Shown: positions 54,401 through 60,124, numbered from the stretch's first letter. The stretch: DNA of 64,000 bases from Alentia gelatinosa (GCA_950022655.1 OX465580.1:123673016-123737015), one strand, 5' to 3'. Notes: generated by a model from the sequence alone, not told the origin. A program made the numbers and translations.

Positions 54401-55314
54401 TTTCCTCTAGTTTGGCGCCGTGCCCTCACCAAAGATAGGTAAATGGTAAATGATAATTAGCCATCAGAGATAAAGTTCCGTAGTTCCCTTTTTTTTAACT
54501 ATTAACAGGAAATTACAAACACGGAGTGATGGCTTGTAAAATACTTTATCTGCAGTAGTTATTTCAACTGCAGTCTATTTTTACGGCCCCATCATTTGGT
54601 CACCATCTATTTTTACGGTTCAATCATTTAGTCACCGACGGAATTATGTACATTTTACAATTTGAACATTCTTGGATAAATAGAGAAATAGCTAAACAAG
54701 CACCAAAAGTTCAATTTCAGTAGATATTCTTCATACAAATTGTCAAGTAGTCCCCATGTGATTCTAAACCCCATTGGGGAGTGATAATATAACTTAAGGT
54801 ACAGATACATTCATGTGCTCTTGAGCTACTCTTGTACAGCCAGGGCCAACCACCCCCGCAATGTGAGTGACGCATGTTAGAATCCCATCAGCGCTAAGGA
54901 TTAATTGATCGTATTTCAAACCAGACAGCCCCTCCTATAGTTAGTTTAACTTGTCTGAGTCGCGTCCTGCTCAGAGAGAAGATCTGGCAGAGTGCTGACT
55001 GGTTAGTATATTGTACTTTTAGAAATTCATCAAACTGAATCAGAACTTTTGTAGGCCATCGTTCTGTTCGGGTTCCAGTGTCTTCGTTCACAGTTACTGT
55101 GTTCAGAACGGTGGTCTTAATAAGCCTGAGGTCAGTTTTGAATTTATTCCACCCTTGAAAATAAAAGTGCTAGATTAGAAATGTTACTTCACAAGCATTA
55201 TGATGTGGAAATTCATTTATATCTGAGTTTCCTCTAAACAAACCATCATTAAGCAAAAGTGAGTAAAATTATCTCTTCATTAAAGGATTGTCCCCATCAA
55301 TTAGTATAAAGCAA

Positions 55315-55354
<40 letters not shown>

Positions 55355-57543
55355 AAGCAAAACAGGTTATGGAAGCTGTGCTTGAGTAAGGATAATGAAC
55401 GATTATTTTTCTTTGGGGCCCTTTTTGATACCTCTTAAAAGTCGACCGAATGACACTACTTTCTGAGGGTGGAATAAGGTGCTATACTAACTGGGGTCTC
55501 AAAAGCCATGATGCTACCATGCTTGATCCTTATCCCAGAACTCGATCTTGCACCCTTTAAGCTAAGGGCACCTTGGTTATTCTTGTATGAGAAGACATGT
55601 TTGTTTGTGCTAAGTGCATACATATATGTTGCATTACATATATGTAGATGTTCAATACGGCTATAGACATATAAATAACGCATGACCTGAATTTTGCCAT
55701 TCAAGTCATACCTTTTTTGTGAAAAGCGTATTAAAATCATCGATGGTTTTTATTTCAATTTTTCTTCAGATTATTACAACGTCACTAGAAGTGCGAAATA
55801 ATTCATTAAATGAAAAATAATGAGTATCAGGAAATTAAAAAACTTAGCTGTTATATATTTATCTTAAGCATGAATGAGTGCATGAATGTATTACGAGGCA
55901 AATATTTATTTTCTCTTCTCGCGCATTAATACATTCATACAGAAGGATCTGTGAATGGGACTCTGGTCTTAAATATTCACATGATGCTGCAGCCTTTAGT
56001 TCTACTCGCCGATTACTTATTACATCTTTTTAGTTTCTTATTTCTACACGGCTGCCGAACCACACATTTAAACCCATCTAACAGCCGAAAAACACACCGC
56101 TTTATCTTAATGTGTATAGTGTCTAACTCTAATCTAACTTTGAAATTACAGAAGAAAAGCGCAGAAAAAAAATCACACAAAAAGGCGGCAAAGAGCAACA
56201 AGAACAACAAGGACAGGCGGCCAGAGATCAGCCCCCCGAAACCGACCGGCCGCCAGATGGAGTACATCAGCCCCCGCCAACAGGGGGCGCCACTGAACCA
56301 ACAGGGGGCAGCACCGGACGCCGATCAGCAGATGGCGCCTCCGACGGGCGTTCCAGCTCCCCCCGAACCACAGTACATGGATTTGGACGAGGCAAAGGTG
56401 GCGATGGCCAACCAGAGTCCCATCATGGGACGGAGACTGGAGGCCCAGTACCCGACGGGGTACCGGCCCCCTGAGCGTGATACGGGGCATGCGTACGGGG
56501 CAGGCAGTCCGCAGCGCAGCGATCCTGGTGGGCAGGGTTACGGAAGTGCAGAGCGCAAGGGCTACGTTAACGGTATCCTGCCGGGGCAAGGCCAGGGCGG
56601 CTACAATAGTATGGAGCGCAGTCCTCACCAGGATCCCAACCCAGGATATCGTAGTGTCGAGCGACCTCACCAAGATCAGAGAGGCTACCACAGTATGGAG
56701 CGCGACCCTCGCCAGGATCCAAACCATGGACACCACAGCCTTGAGCGCCCTCCTCACCATGACCAGCAGCCCAGAGGGTACCACAGCGCTGAGCGTCCGG
56801 CCCAGGCGTACAGCAGGAGCCCCAGATCGCAGTACCGCCGTGACTGGGACATGGAGCAGATTGATCTGAATATCACAGCCAACGAGCGGAGCCTCAACCG
56901 CAGGGACTACCCGAGGGACGACGGAGGAGGGAGCTGGGACCGCCGGGAGGAATCCCCGCGCCAACCGAGGCCGTGGTGGTACGGAGGGCCGCACACCAAC
57001 CAGTCGTTCCGCTACAGCATGAGCATGGATAACCTGCACCAGGTGGGGCAAGAGGAGGCACCCGGGAGCAGTTCCACCGACGACGCCACCGCCGCCAACC
57101 CGTGGATGCCGGCGGAGGACCCGTACCTGTTCCCGCGTAGCCATGCAGACGACATGGAGCTGCAGATGAACCCGTTAGCCGCGCGCCAGACGGCCACCTT
57201 CGACCCTCGCCGACAGGGGCGCCGGGGGTCGCCCTACGTGCAGCGCTGTCAGCGGCTCGGCAGCCACAGCCGCAGCCTGGACCGCCTGGACCGGCCGAGG
57301 CGGGGGCTACCACGGCGGTATAACCAGTCAGGGGCCGGTATCAGTACCGGCAGCATGTACCGTTTCGCCAGCAAGGAGAAGGGCAACGCCTACATAGTCC
57401 TAGAGCCGCAGGTCTATGAGAACCTGGACTTTGACGGCATCAAGGGACATAATAGCGACGAACCTGTTTATATGCAAATTGATGATGTCACGCATGTGGA
57501 CTCGCAGGTGTCGGGGCTGGATTACATGGCCGGGAGAGCTTAG
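30350..57543 (+). CDS. Adhesion GPCR with five chitin-binding domains, mucin stalk, HRM, GAIN/GPS and 7TM (23 coding exons)
   Basis: Spliced coding sequence assembled by eye: 30350-30401, 32038-34851, 37263-37364, 37924-38030, 39625-39765, 39966-40175, 40973-41041, 41661-41769, 43328-43471, 44416-44488, 45346-45448, 45715-45773, 46340-46451, 46922-47025, 47647-47749, 48556-48712, 49598-49667, 49852-49918, 50327-50403, 51576-51702, 52796-52837, 53991-54080, 56152-57543. All introns are GT–AG and all phases agree, giving 2,107 residues. Domains by residue: signal peptide 1-~27; chitin-binding type-2 at ~48-108, 109-169, 236-297, 302-365 and 390-459; mucin-like ~460-954; HRM ~955-1025; GAIN ~1026-1365 with cleavage L1353|T1354; 7TM ~1370-1608; cytoplasmic tail to 2107. 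It is a cell-surface receptor, probably cleaved in the ER and activated by its tethered peptide. The 7TM resembles latrophilin and BAI (ADGRL/ADGRB), but the N-terminus matches no vertebrate family I know. The ligand is unknown; chitin binding is inferred from domain type only. Confidence 0.9.
31186..31293. repeat. Long palindrome in intron 1 (ACTTCACC/GGTGAAGT)
   Basis: Arms ATAACTTTGTCCATACTTCA and GTGAAGTGCGGTCCAAGTTA with inner AGTTTGACTG/CAGTCAAACG. It sits just left of a core copy. Confidence 0.75.
31310..31465. mobile_element. GTTAAGCCTATGG-core TIR element, short copy in intron 1
   Basis: Left end TTATATCACCCCATATAC, right end ACGTTAAGCCTATGGAGATA … CTGGGGTGAGATTG. Confidence 0.65.
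31529..31993. mobile_element. TTAA-flanked MITE, copy 2, abutting exon 2
   Basis: TIRs AGACAAATACTGTTAG and CTACCCGCGTTTGTCT (diverged), CTAA on the left (mutated) and TTAA at 31994-31997 on the right. Same internal repeated blocks as 22772-23214. It ends 44 bp before exon 2 of the receptor. Confidence 0.8.
32038..34851 (+). CDS. Adhesion GPCR exon 2: five chitin-binding type-2 domains and mucin-like stalk
   Basis: One 2,814-bp exon (acceptor TTTTACAG, donor G|GTAAGC), phase 1 at both ends. It encodes five six-cysteine peritrophin-A modules with the usual pattern of a Cys-x-K/N-[FY]-[FYH]-x-C aromatic core and W between Cys 3 and Cys 4 (for example CKKYFRC…W, CKKFYRC…W, CSSYFQC…W). Domains 2 and 3 are separated by a threonine run. 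The last ~490 residues are almost entirely Ser, Thr, Pro, Ala and Val with scattered N-glycosylation sites, so they should form a heavily O-glycosylated extended stalk. Chitin or other GlcNAc polymer binding is inferred from the family. Confidence 0.93.
32593..32665 (+). repeat. ACN trinucleotide run coding poly-threonine
   Basis: Mixed ACA/ACC/ACT codons, including a run of ACC, encode about 15 consecutive threonines between chitin-binding domains 2 and 3. It is a coding microsatellite and likely length-polymorphic. Confidence 0.8.
34852..37262 (+). other. Intron 2 of the adhesion GPCR
   Basis: AT-rich, 2.4 kb, with the retroelement-like fragment at 35480 and poly(A)/(T) patches near 36540. 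No further exon seen. Confidence 0.75.
35480..35560. mobile_element. Retroelement end-like fragment (CCGACATGTTTCGG…CTTCTTCAGGG)
   Basis: GGAGTCATTAGG, CCGACATGTTTCGG and ACCTTCTTCAGGG in order, in intron 2. The same order occurs at 51980-52055. Such motifs are seen in terminal parts of some retroelements, possibly Penelope-like; the class is a guess. Confidence 0.4.
37263..37364 (+). CDS. Adhesion GPCR exon 3: first half of HRM domain
   Basis: Acceptor TTGTAG, donor CAGG|GTACAT, phase 1 to phase 1. It encodes ALPTICEEEE… then GVTYPQRTGG and a Cys, the start of a hormone-receptor-motif fold (Cys, then W/YP-x-T-x-x-G). Confidence 0.85.
37740..37860. mobile_element. Fragment of the GAAACCAGTC palindromic element in intron 3
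   Basis: CGTAATATTCTCGTGGACGC … GCGGCCGCTCGTATCTGAAA … TCTGAAACCAGCTAATATTG. It ends ~65 bp upstream of exon 4. Confidence 0.55.
37924..38030 (+). CDS. Adhesion GPCR exon 4: second half of HRM domain
   Basis: Acceptor GGTTTCAG, donor GAG|GTATGT, phase 1 to phase 0. It encodes GVWKRECQWI… with W and Cys residues completing the HRM-like module, ending at YSRMLYE. Confidence 0.85.
38263..38405. repeat. Long near-perfect palindrome in intron 4
   Basis: Arms AAAGACATGGTTAGTGTG … TTTTGATCAAAAATACTCACC and complement. Centre CTCATTCTTCGAATTCGG. No core element adjoins it. Confidence 0.9.
39271..39413. repeat. Long palindrome in intron 4 (AAACCAAAC/GTTTGGTTT)
   Basis: Nearly perfect arms: AAACCAAACAAGAGTTAGTC … GATCGTGTATTACTGC on the left, GCAGTAATACGCGAT … GACTAATTCGAGTTTGGTTT on the right. 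Loop GTGAGGCGAAGCCGAGA. Confidence 0.9.
39414..39585. mobile_element. GTTAAGCCTATGG-core TIR element, copy in intron 4
   Basis: Left end ATTTATCCTACCCCGACCG, right end CCCAATGTTAAGCCTATAGA … AGGGGTAGGATAAT. It directly abuts the palindrome at 39271-39413 and ends ~40 bp before exon 5. Confidence 0.7.
39625..39765 (+). CDS. Adhesion GPCR exon 5: start of GAIN domain
   Basis: Acceptor TTGCAG, donor ACT|GTAAGG, phase 0 to 0, 47 codons starting EVVDPNCTNIASVL. Helical, with an N-x-T glycosylation site. The upstream CCCAG acceptor would break the frame. Confidence 0.8.
39966..40175 (+). CDS. Adhesion GPCR exon 6: GAIN subdomain A
   Basis: Acceptor TTCTTGCAG, donor CAG|GTGAGG, 70 codons, phase 0 to 0. 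It starts TESLEQVAAPAVPP, ends LNLTQQETQ and is helix-rich. Confidence 0.85.
40320..40340. repeat. C homopolymer run in intron 6
   Basis: About 20 consecutive C, giving a false poly-Pro frame. Confidence 0.95.
40973..41041 (+). CDS. Adhesion GPCR exon 7: GAIN domain
   Basis: Acceptor ATTGCAG, donor AAT|GTGAGT, 23 codons, phase 0 to 0, ending KVAWETIIN. Trp followed by Ile matches the GAIN W-x-x-[IL] helix. Confidence 0.85.
41262..41446. repeat. Minisatellite of ~11-12 bp (AAGACTGTTGT) in intron 7
   Basis: About 15 imperfect tandem units of the form AGACTG(T/A)T(G/A)(T/C)A. Recent tandem expansion within the intron. Confidence 0.9.
41661..41769 (+). CDS. Adhesion GPCR exon 8: GAIN domain
   Basis: Acceptor CTTACAG, donor CTGG|GTGAGT, phase 0 to 1. 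QDPWRGVAVMEAVEEIGRQM fits the GAIN helix that usually reads LL-x-A-[LV]-E-x-[IL]. GC-rich compared with its introns. Confidence 0.9.
41800..41870. repeat. Dispersed repeat end (CGGTCTTCCATT), copy in intron 8
   Basis: TTGCAAATAATTCGCCTCAG and GGGCGGTCTTCCATTAAT just after a T-rich tract near the exon 8 donor. The same words are at 47770-47830 near the exon 15 donor. Possibly the oligo(T) end of a reverse-oriented retroposon. Confidence 0.45.
42905..43230 (+). mobile_element. tRNA-derived SINE, copy 2 (intron 8)
   Basis: Diverged head (CCCAAGGTTGTGGGACTTTG with GGGTCGAGTCTCC) and the same tail (CAAAGGCCAATCCTTCTC, CTATGTGGTGTGGGAAGT, GAGATTTCTACCTAAA). It lies ~100 bp before exon 9. Confidence 0.75.
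43328..43471 (+). CDS. Adhesion GPCR exon 9: GAIN domain
   Basis: Acceptor CCTTGCAG, donor GAAG|GTAAGA, phase 1 to 1. It contains a proline-rich stretch (TPDPPPGSSPDPAA) that looks like a loop insertion. Confidence 0.85.
44020..44180. mobile_element. GTTAAGCCTATGG-core TIR element, copy in intron 9
   Basis: Left end ATTTATCCTACCCCTAAT with CATAGGCTTAACATGGG, right end ACGGGGTAGGATAAAATC. Inside is a duplicated GGGTAGTGACATAAAGT. Confidence 0.7.
44189..44312. repeat. Long palindrome in intron 9 (GCCACGCATTTTGTTGGC arms)
   Basis: Near-perfect arms of ~50 bp: GAGTTTAAGTTTATTTATGC … ATTTTGTTGGCTTCGTAAT and their complement. Loop ACTCGTCTTCGACTCG. It abuts a core copy. Confidence 0.92.
44416..44488 (+). 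CDS. Adhesion GPCR exon 10: GAIN domain
   Basis: Acceptor CGTTACAG, donor GAAGG|GTAAGT, phase 1 to 2. It encodes DLPGGMVAMWSTYYTINDLL. Confidence 0.85.
44695..44801. mobile_element. Foldback MITE, short copy in intron 10
   Basis: Left AAGTGGGATTCACACGGAGA with ACTCATGTAC, right GGTACATAGTCTCCCCGTGT. Same family as 25878-26118. Confidence 0.6.
45346..45448 (+). CDS. Adhesion GPCR exon 11: GAIN subdomain B
   Basis: Acceptor CACTACAG, donor AAT|GTGAGT, phase 2 to 0. NSRVLSLSI and PPVRLYLAAL are alternating beta strands typical of GAIN-B (V-[IV]-S-x-x-[IV] and P-V-x-[IL]-x-[FL]). Confidence 0.9.
45715..45773 (+). CDS. Adhesion GPCR exon 12: GPS motif, first part
   Basis: Acceptor GTTAACAG, donor AT|GTAAGT, phase 0 to 2. 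It contains C1318-S-F-W1321, the first conserved Cys–Trp of the GPS. Confidence 0.92.
46005..46110. mobile_element. Fragment of the GAAACCAGTC palindromic element in intron 12
   Basis: CGCAATATCCTTGTTTAAGC, CGGATATTACTACGTGTCAA, then AGTATCAGAAACAGGATAAT. Eroded relative to 58560-58860. Confidence 0.5.
46340..46451 (+). CDS. Adhesion GPCR exon 13: GPS cleavage site and tethered agonist
   Basis: Acceptor TTGTAG, donor GCA|GTAAGT, phase 2 to 0. All GPS landmarks are present: W1331, C1336, C1348-E-C1350, then H1352-L1353|T1354. The catalytic triad is intact, so self-cleavage is expected. The new N-terminus TNFAILMSP is a canonical Stachel sequence. Confidence 0.96.
46922..47025 (+). CDS. Adhesion GPCR exon 14: TM1
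   Basis: Acceptor GTTGCAG, donor GGAA|GTAAGT, phase 0 to 2. Starts NGMHQTILSIISVVGC; hydrophobic helix ~1370-1397, ending ILSWK. Confidence 0.93.
47647..47749 (+). CDS. Adhesion GPCR exon 15: TM2
   Basis: Acceptor CTTCCAG, donor AAG|GTATGT, phase 2 to 0. VLLNLCVTLIIANTTFLAG matches the LxLNLCxxL signature of family-B2 TM2. Confidence 0.95.
47770..47830. repeat. Dispersed repeat end (CGGTCTTCCATT), copy in intron 15
   Basis: T-rich tract followed by TTTGCACATAATTCGCTTTG and AGGCGGTCTTCCATTTGC. Co-linear with 41800-41870. Confidence 0.45.
48326..48418. repeat. TA-rich microsatellite in intron 15
   Basis: Interrupted (TA)n/(TATG)n. Confidence 0.9.
48556..48712 (+). CDS. Adhesion GPCR exon 16: TM3 and start of TM4
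   Basis: Acceptor ATCCACAG, donor GGA|GTAGGT, phase 0 to 1. C1437 is the TM3 disulfide cysteine. AGMLHFFYLVAFFMMFADGV corresponds to the HFFxLxxFxWMxxEG signature, with Asp in place of the usual Glu. Confidence 0.96.
49137..49310 (+). repeat. Same dispersed repeat, copy in intron 16
   Basis: CAGTGGTTCAAACCTCCCC, TTTTCTCAGTCTCTGTGGCA and a duplicated GGAAAATAGTTCCTACCTTT unit. Confidence 0.55.
49598..49667 (+). CDS. Adhesion GPCR exon 17: TM4 and ECL2
   Basis: Acceptor ATTTCAG, donor TTAA|GTAAGT, phase 1 to 2. VPAVIVAITMSITRGEGYGT matches the [FL]PAxxVxI…GYGT block close to BAI and latrophilin. Confidence 0.96.
49852..49918 (+). CDS. Adhesion GPCR exon 18: ECL2 CW and TM5
   Basis: Acceptor TTTTTCAG, donor ATT|GTAAGT, phase 2 to 0. 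N-C1511-W1512-L is the conserved ECL2 CWL; AAFAVPAILVMI starts TM5. Confidence 0.96.
50327..50403 (+). CDS. Adhesion GPCR exon 19: end of TM5 and ICL3
   Basis: Acceptor TTTGTAG, donor TCAA|GTAAGT, phase 0 to 2. ANFVVLCKILHTIS matches the N-x-[VI]-x-x TM5 end, followed by a polar loop. Confidence 0.94.
50962..51232 (+). repeat. Same dispersed repeat, copy in intron 19
   Basis: CAGTGGTTTGAACCTCCCC, CCGGTCTCTCTGAGGCAG and ATGGAAATATTTCCCTGGCC. A TTAACCCTTTCCTTACCGCA stretch after it (51240) looks like the end of a further TTAA-type insertion. Confidence 0.55.
51576..51702 (+). CDS. Adhesion GPCR exon 20: TM6 and TM7
   Basis: Acceptor TGTGCAG, donor CAG|GTAAAA, phase 2 to 0. MMPLLGLTWVFGLFAI is the classic TM6 LLGLTWxFG block; QYIFAVCNSLQ begins TM7. 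Confidence 0.97.
51980..52055. mobile_element. Retroelement end-like fragment, second copy (intron 20)
   Basis: GGGAGTCATTGG, ACCGACATGTTTCG and CCCTTCTTCAGGG, co-linear with 35480-35560. Confidence 0.4.
52796..52837 (+). CDS. Adhesion GPCR exon 21: end of TM7
   Basis: A 42-bp exon (acceptor TTCAATAG, donor AAG|GTAAGA) encoding GFFIFFFHCALNKK. It matches the GxFIFxxHCxLxxK end of TM7 in latrophilin-like receptors. It is too short for an ORF search and is recognised by homology and phase. Confidence 0.95.
53060..53350. mobile_element. GTTAAGCCTATGG-core element, truncated copy with palindrome, intron 21
   Basis: Starts TTTATCACCCCTGGTATC with CCATAGACTTAACATTAGG. It continues as the 13745 copy does (ATGTCACAAATGTTAGCC) into a palindrome centred on ACACGGCTTTGCTGTG with TTCAAGTTTACGGTC/GCCGTAAACCT arms. 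Confidence 0.7.
53798..53949. repeat. Long palindrome 42 bp upstream of exon 22
   Basis: Arms TATATAACGTCCAACCATGC … GATTTACGGTTTGTACGGAAC and complement. Centre CTCGGCATAAATGCCTCG. Imperfect pairing only near AGTCACAGA/TCTGTGAC-flanking bases. Confidence 0.92.
53991..54080 (+). CDS. Adhesion GPCR exon 22: juxtamembrane tail
   Basis: Acceptor CTTGTTACAG, donor AAG|GTACGC, 30 codons, phase 0 to 0. Ser-rich and basic (STRSSQSSSLRKSGGSNKS), so likely phosphorylated. A second donor-like GTAAGT at 54059-54064 inside the exon would leave the wrong phase for exon 23. Confidence 0.8.
55312..55352. repeat. A run plus (TA)n in intron 22
   Basis: Run of A followed by about 12 TA units. Confidence 0.9.
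56152..57543 (+). CDS. Adhesion GPCR exon 23: cytoplasmic tail and stop
   Basis: Acceptor AAATTACAG, 463 codons to TAG at 57541-57543. It starts with a lysine-rich segment, then a Pro/Gln-rich region with Y1719-MDL. Next come six copies of GYxSxER spaced ~12-20 residues (56536-56796), an Arg-rich disordered stretch, and near the end Y2058-IVL, Y2066-ENL and Y2084-MQI. There is no C-terminal PDZ motif like the QTEV of BAI (the end is YMAGRA). GC-rich and largely disordered, it is probably a signalling or scaffold tail. Confidence 0.93.
   Translation, partial: KKSAEKKSHKKAAKSNKNNKDRRPEISPPKPTGRQMEYISPRQQGAPLNQQGAAPDADQQMAPPTGVPAPPEPQYMDLDEAKVAMANQSPIMGRRLEAQYPTGYRPPERDTGHAYGAGSPQRSDPGGQGYGSAERKGYVNGILPGQGQGGYNSMERSPHQDPNPGYRSVERPHQDQRGYHSMERDPRQDPNHGHHSLERPPHHDQQPRGYHSAERPAQAYSRSPRSQYRRDWDMEQIDLNITANERSLNRRDYPRDDGGGSWDRREESPRQPRPWWYGGPHTNQSFRYSMSMDNLHQVGQEEAPGSSSTDDATAANPWMPAEDPYLFPRSHADDMELQMNPLAARQTATFDPRRQGRRGSPYVQRCQRLGSHSRSLDRLDRPRRGLPRRYNQSGAGISTGSMYRFASKEKGNAYIVLEPQVYENLDFDGIKGHNSDEPVYMQIDDVTHVDSQVSGLDYMAGRA
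56536..56796 (+). repeat. Six in-frame GYxSxER protein repeats
   Basis: Units read GYGSAER, GYNSMER, GYRSVER, GYHSMER, GHHSLER and GYHSAER, separated by Pro/His/Gln/Asp linkers (often HQDPN or similar). The core is conserved while codons and linkers differ, suggesting selection on the motif rather than a recent DNA duplication. Confidence 0.85.
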
Positions 57544-58559
57544 TTCTGCATGAAGCCCCATGCACACAGCATTCATGCTTATAATGCAGGTTGTGATATT
57601 CATAAACAATTGTGATATTCTATAAGGGATACCAACAGGCAGTGGACTATATATGTATATTATTGGCTGGTACTGCTGTTGGATATATTCGGCTTCTGTT
57701 GAAGTTGTAACTATATCGTTTATTCAATGAGATCTAATCTAGGTTTATCTCAGAAAATGTACCTTCTGAGGTACAGATTTTATAATATCATGAATTTGAC
57801 TTCACATTCCAAGCACACTATTGCAGAATTGCTCAAACCTTAGTTATCTTCCACTAGCCATAGTGTGACTTAATAAGCTTACATATGATAAAATGTGCAA
57901 TACTGGTGAGAAAAGTAGGGAAATGACGAAGAAGCAAATTATCACATTTGCCTCCTTCTTAGGACTAATGTATAGTTCCTTCAGATAATAGATAAGAAAA
58001 AGATATATGTACATTAGAACATAGTTAGGTGAGTGTCGCGGGCAGACATTTGAGTTTTCAAGATTTTACGAGACTAAAACTGCACTTGCCATGAGAAGCC
58101 CCACCACTTGCATAGCAACAACAAACAAGTGCCTTATAGAGTAGGCAAATGAGTCCCATAATTCGGTGTAAACGGTTGTGGTAGAGTACATGCAAGTGGA
58201 TGGCATCTCGTAATGCAAAGTATTATGTGGTATTATGATGTGGGGTGTCTCATCTTTGATATGTGTTTTTTAACATATTTCATGTATTCATTCATATGAT
58301 GAATAATGTATATGTCGATATATGATTAGGATTAGCCATCGTTTCTGTTGAAATCCTGCAAAATAGTAATACGCATACATTGTATATTTCATACCCATCT
58401 TGTTCTAAAGATATGGATTGACAGATGTACTAGTCTTACTCGGCTTGCCTAAAATACAAGCATCATTTCAAAGATGTACGGTGCTACATATCAGTTGTAC
58501 TAATATTTAGATTTATTACCCACCTAATGCATAGTGTCCATGGAAAAAACATGGACAGC
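57544..58559 (+). other. 3' flank / probable 3' UTR of the adhesion GPCR
   Basis: AT-rich, without a coding pattern. I find no perfect AATAAA before the repeat-borne copy near 58697, so the polyadenylation site cannot be placed. Confidence 0.5.
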
Positions 58560-58860
58560 GTGTATCTACATACCCGGAGCATACATATATGTTGTATGCA
58601 CCGGGCTGCAAACCCGGCGCATACGGAAAAATAGTGCGTATGAAAAAAATAGTGCATACCTAAAATGAACTAATATGGTTACCCCACTTGTCAGAAAAAG
58701 GTGGATAATAAATATAATATAGACTGGTTTCAGATAAAAACAGTTGTATGCTCCTCGGAGATAACAGCGCAATATCCTCTCTTGCGCTCGGATATTACAA
58801 CGCGTCAACTCCTTGGAGCAAACGGCGCTTGTATCTGAAACTAGTCAATATTGTGTATAC
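58560..58860. mobile_element. Palindromic element with GAAACCAGTC ends (forward copy)
   Basis: Blocks GCATACGGAAAAATAGTGCG and AAAGGTGGATAATAAATA, then palindrome GACTGGTTTCAGATAAAAAC … GCGCTTGTATCTGAAACTAG centred on CTTGCGCTCGGATATTACAA. Related fragments at 37740-37860 (intron 3), 46005-46110 (intron 12) and ~11565-11640. Confidence 0.65.
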
Positions 58861-59519
58861 ATGCATCTCCTTCCCGTTCAATCAAGCTACAAGTATATTC
58901 TGTGTTACAGACCTTACAGTAATAATCAACGGTATTTGTCCATCGGTCATATTATGAAATCCTTGAAAACGCATGAGAGTTGGAAAGAGATACGAGGAAG
59001 ACATTTCTGTTTGTTCAACGTATTTGAAATTGGTTTTATTCGTCACCATACATCTTGCGTTCATATGTAGATATACCTTTTACATATACCGCCAAATATA
59101 TGGCCATATTTATAGGTTATACATTTGAAAGATCCTGTCCCGAGCATTTACTGAATATTTTAGGATAAGACTGTCTCTTTTTGACGCCACCTTTTCCACC
59201 CACTTCTGTATAATACACAAACGAGCACATTTATATAAACATGATTTAAAGAAATGCAGATGGATTCTTGTGTTTCGTTAAAGACAAAAGAAAATAAGAA
59301 TAAATATTATGCAAACTTTTATCAAATTACATGTGTCTGTACCTCGAGCGAAACACGTTTTATGCATATCCTCTATTGAATATTGGTAGCTGGACTGTTT
59401 TTAAAAAGTAATCCGATAGGTTGAAAACGACTGAAATAAATCCCTTTTTTTGTATGGTGAGTGAATGGTGCTATCTTATATCCTCAAAATGGTACTGAAT
59501 GTTTGGTTTTCAAGTACAG

Positions 59520-59647
59520 GAATAATATCGGGTATAATCACGTAAATAAAGACATATACCCGACTATCAATGTAGATAAGTCCTCTAGGTACTCAACAGT
59601 GTCTGGGCTCGAAGGAACAGCGATTCCCCTTCATACCTACAGTACAG
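59520..59647 (+). CDS. Candidate internal exon of unknown gene
   Basis: Bounded by AAGTACAG and a perfect ACAG|GTAAGT donor, 128 bp, open in one frame (phase 2 in, phase 1 out). The peptide includes NVDKSSRYSTVSGLEGTAIP. No family recognised and the acceptor lacks a strong pyrimidine tract. Confidence 0.25.
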
Positions 59648-60124
59648 GTAAGTATTTGGGTAATTAACTTTGATCATCTGAAGTCCAATATTTCGCGACG
59701 TAACTTAAAATCTGACGCAAGAGTACACAGTAATACAGTTGCAGCCATATTACGGACAAAACACTTCATCATGTGTGGCTACAGATGTATTATACACAAG
59801 GACTGACTTTCCATAGTGCACAACCCTAAACTAAAGACTTCATTATGACTAAGGCAGTAGTTACAATTACTACAATTGCTTTATGTTGGTTTTATAATCA
59901 CTTATGATATATGAGCCAATGAGGCTGTGTTACAGTCGGTCAACAATAATTATCACACAACAAGGTGTAAAACTACATGAATTTGCCGTCAATAGTTCTA
60001 GGTTGCGTTTCGTATGGATATAATAATGATCTTCCAGATACACGTTTAGTTCGGTTTCCTTAGCTTAGGAGCGGTTACAGTTCACTAACCATCGCCATTG
60101 TCATCGCTGTATGCAAAATCTGGA

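Noticed and set aside
56173..57313. Minus-strand and alternate-frame open frames over exon 23 (up to 323 residues)
   Set aside because: Shadows of a GC-rich, Arg/Pro-rich real exon.
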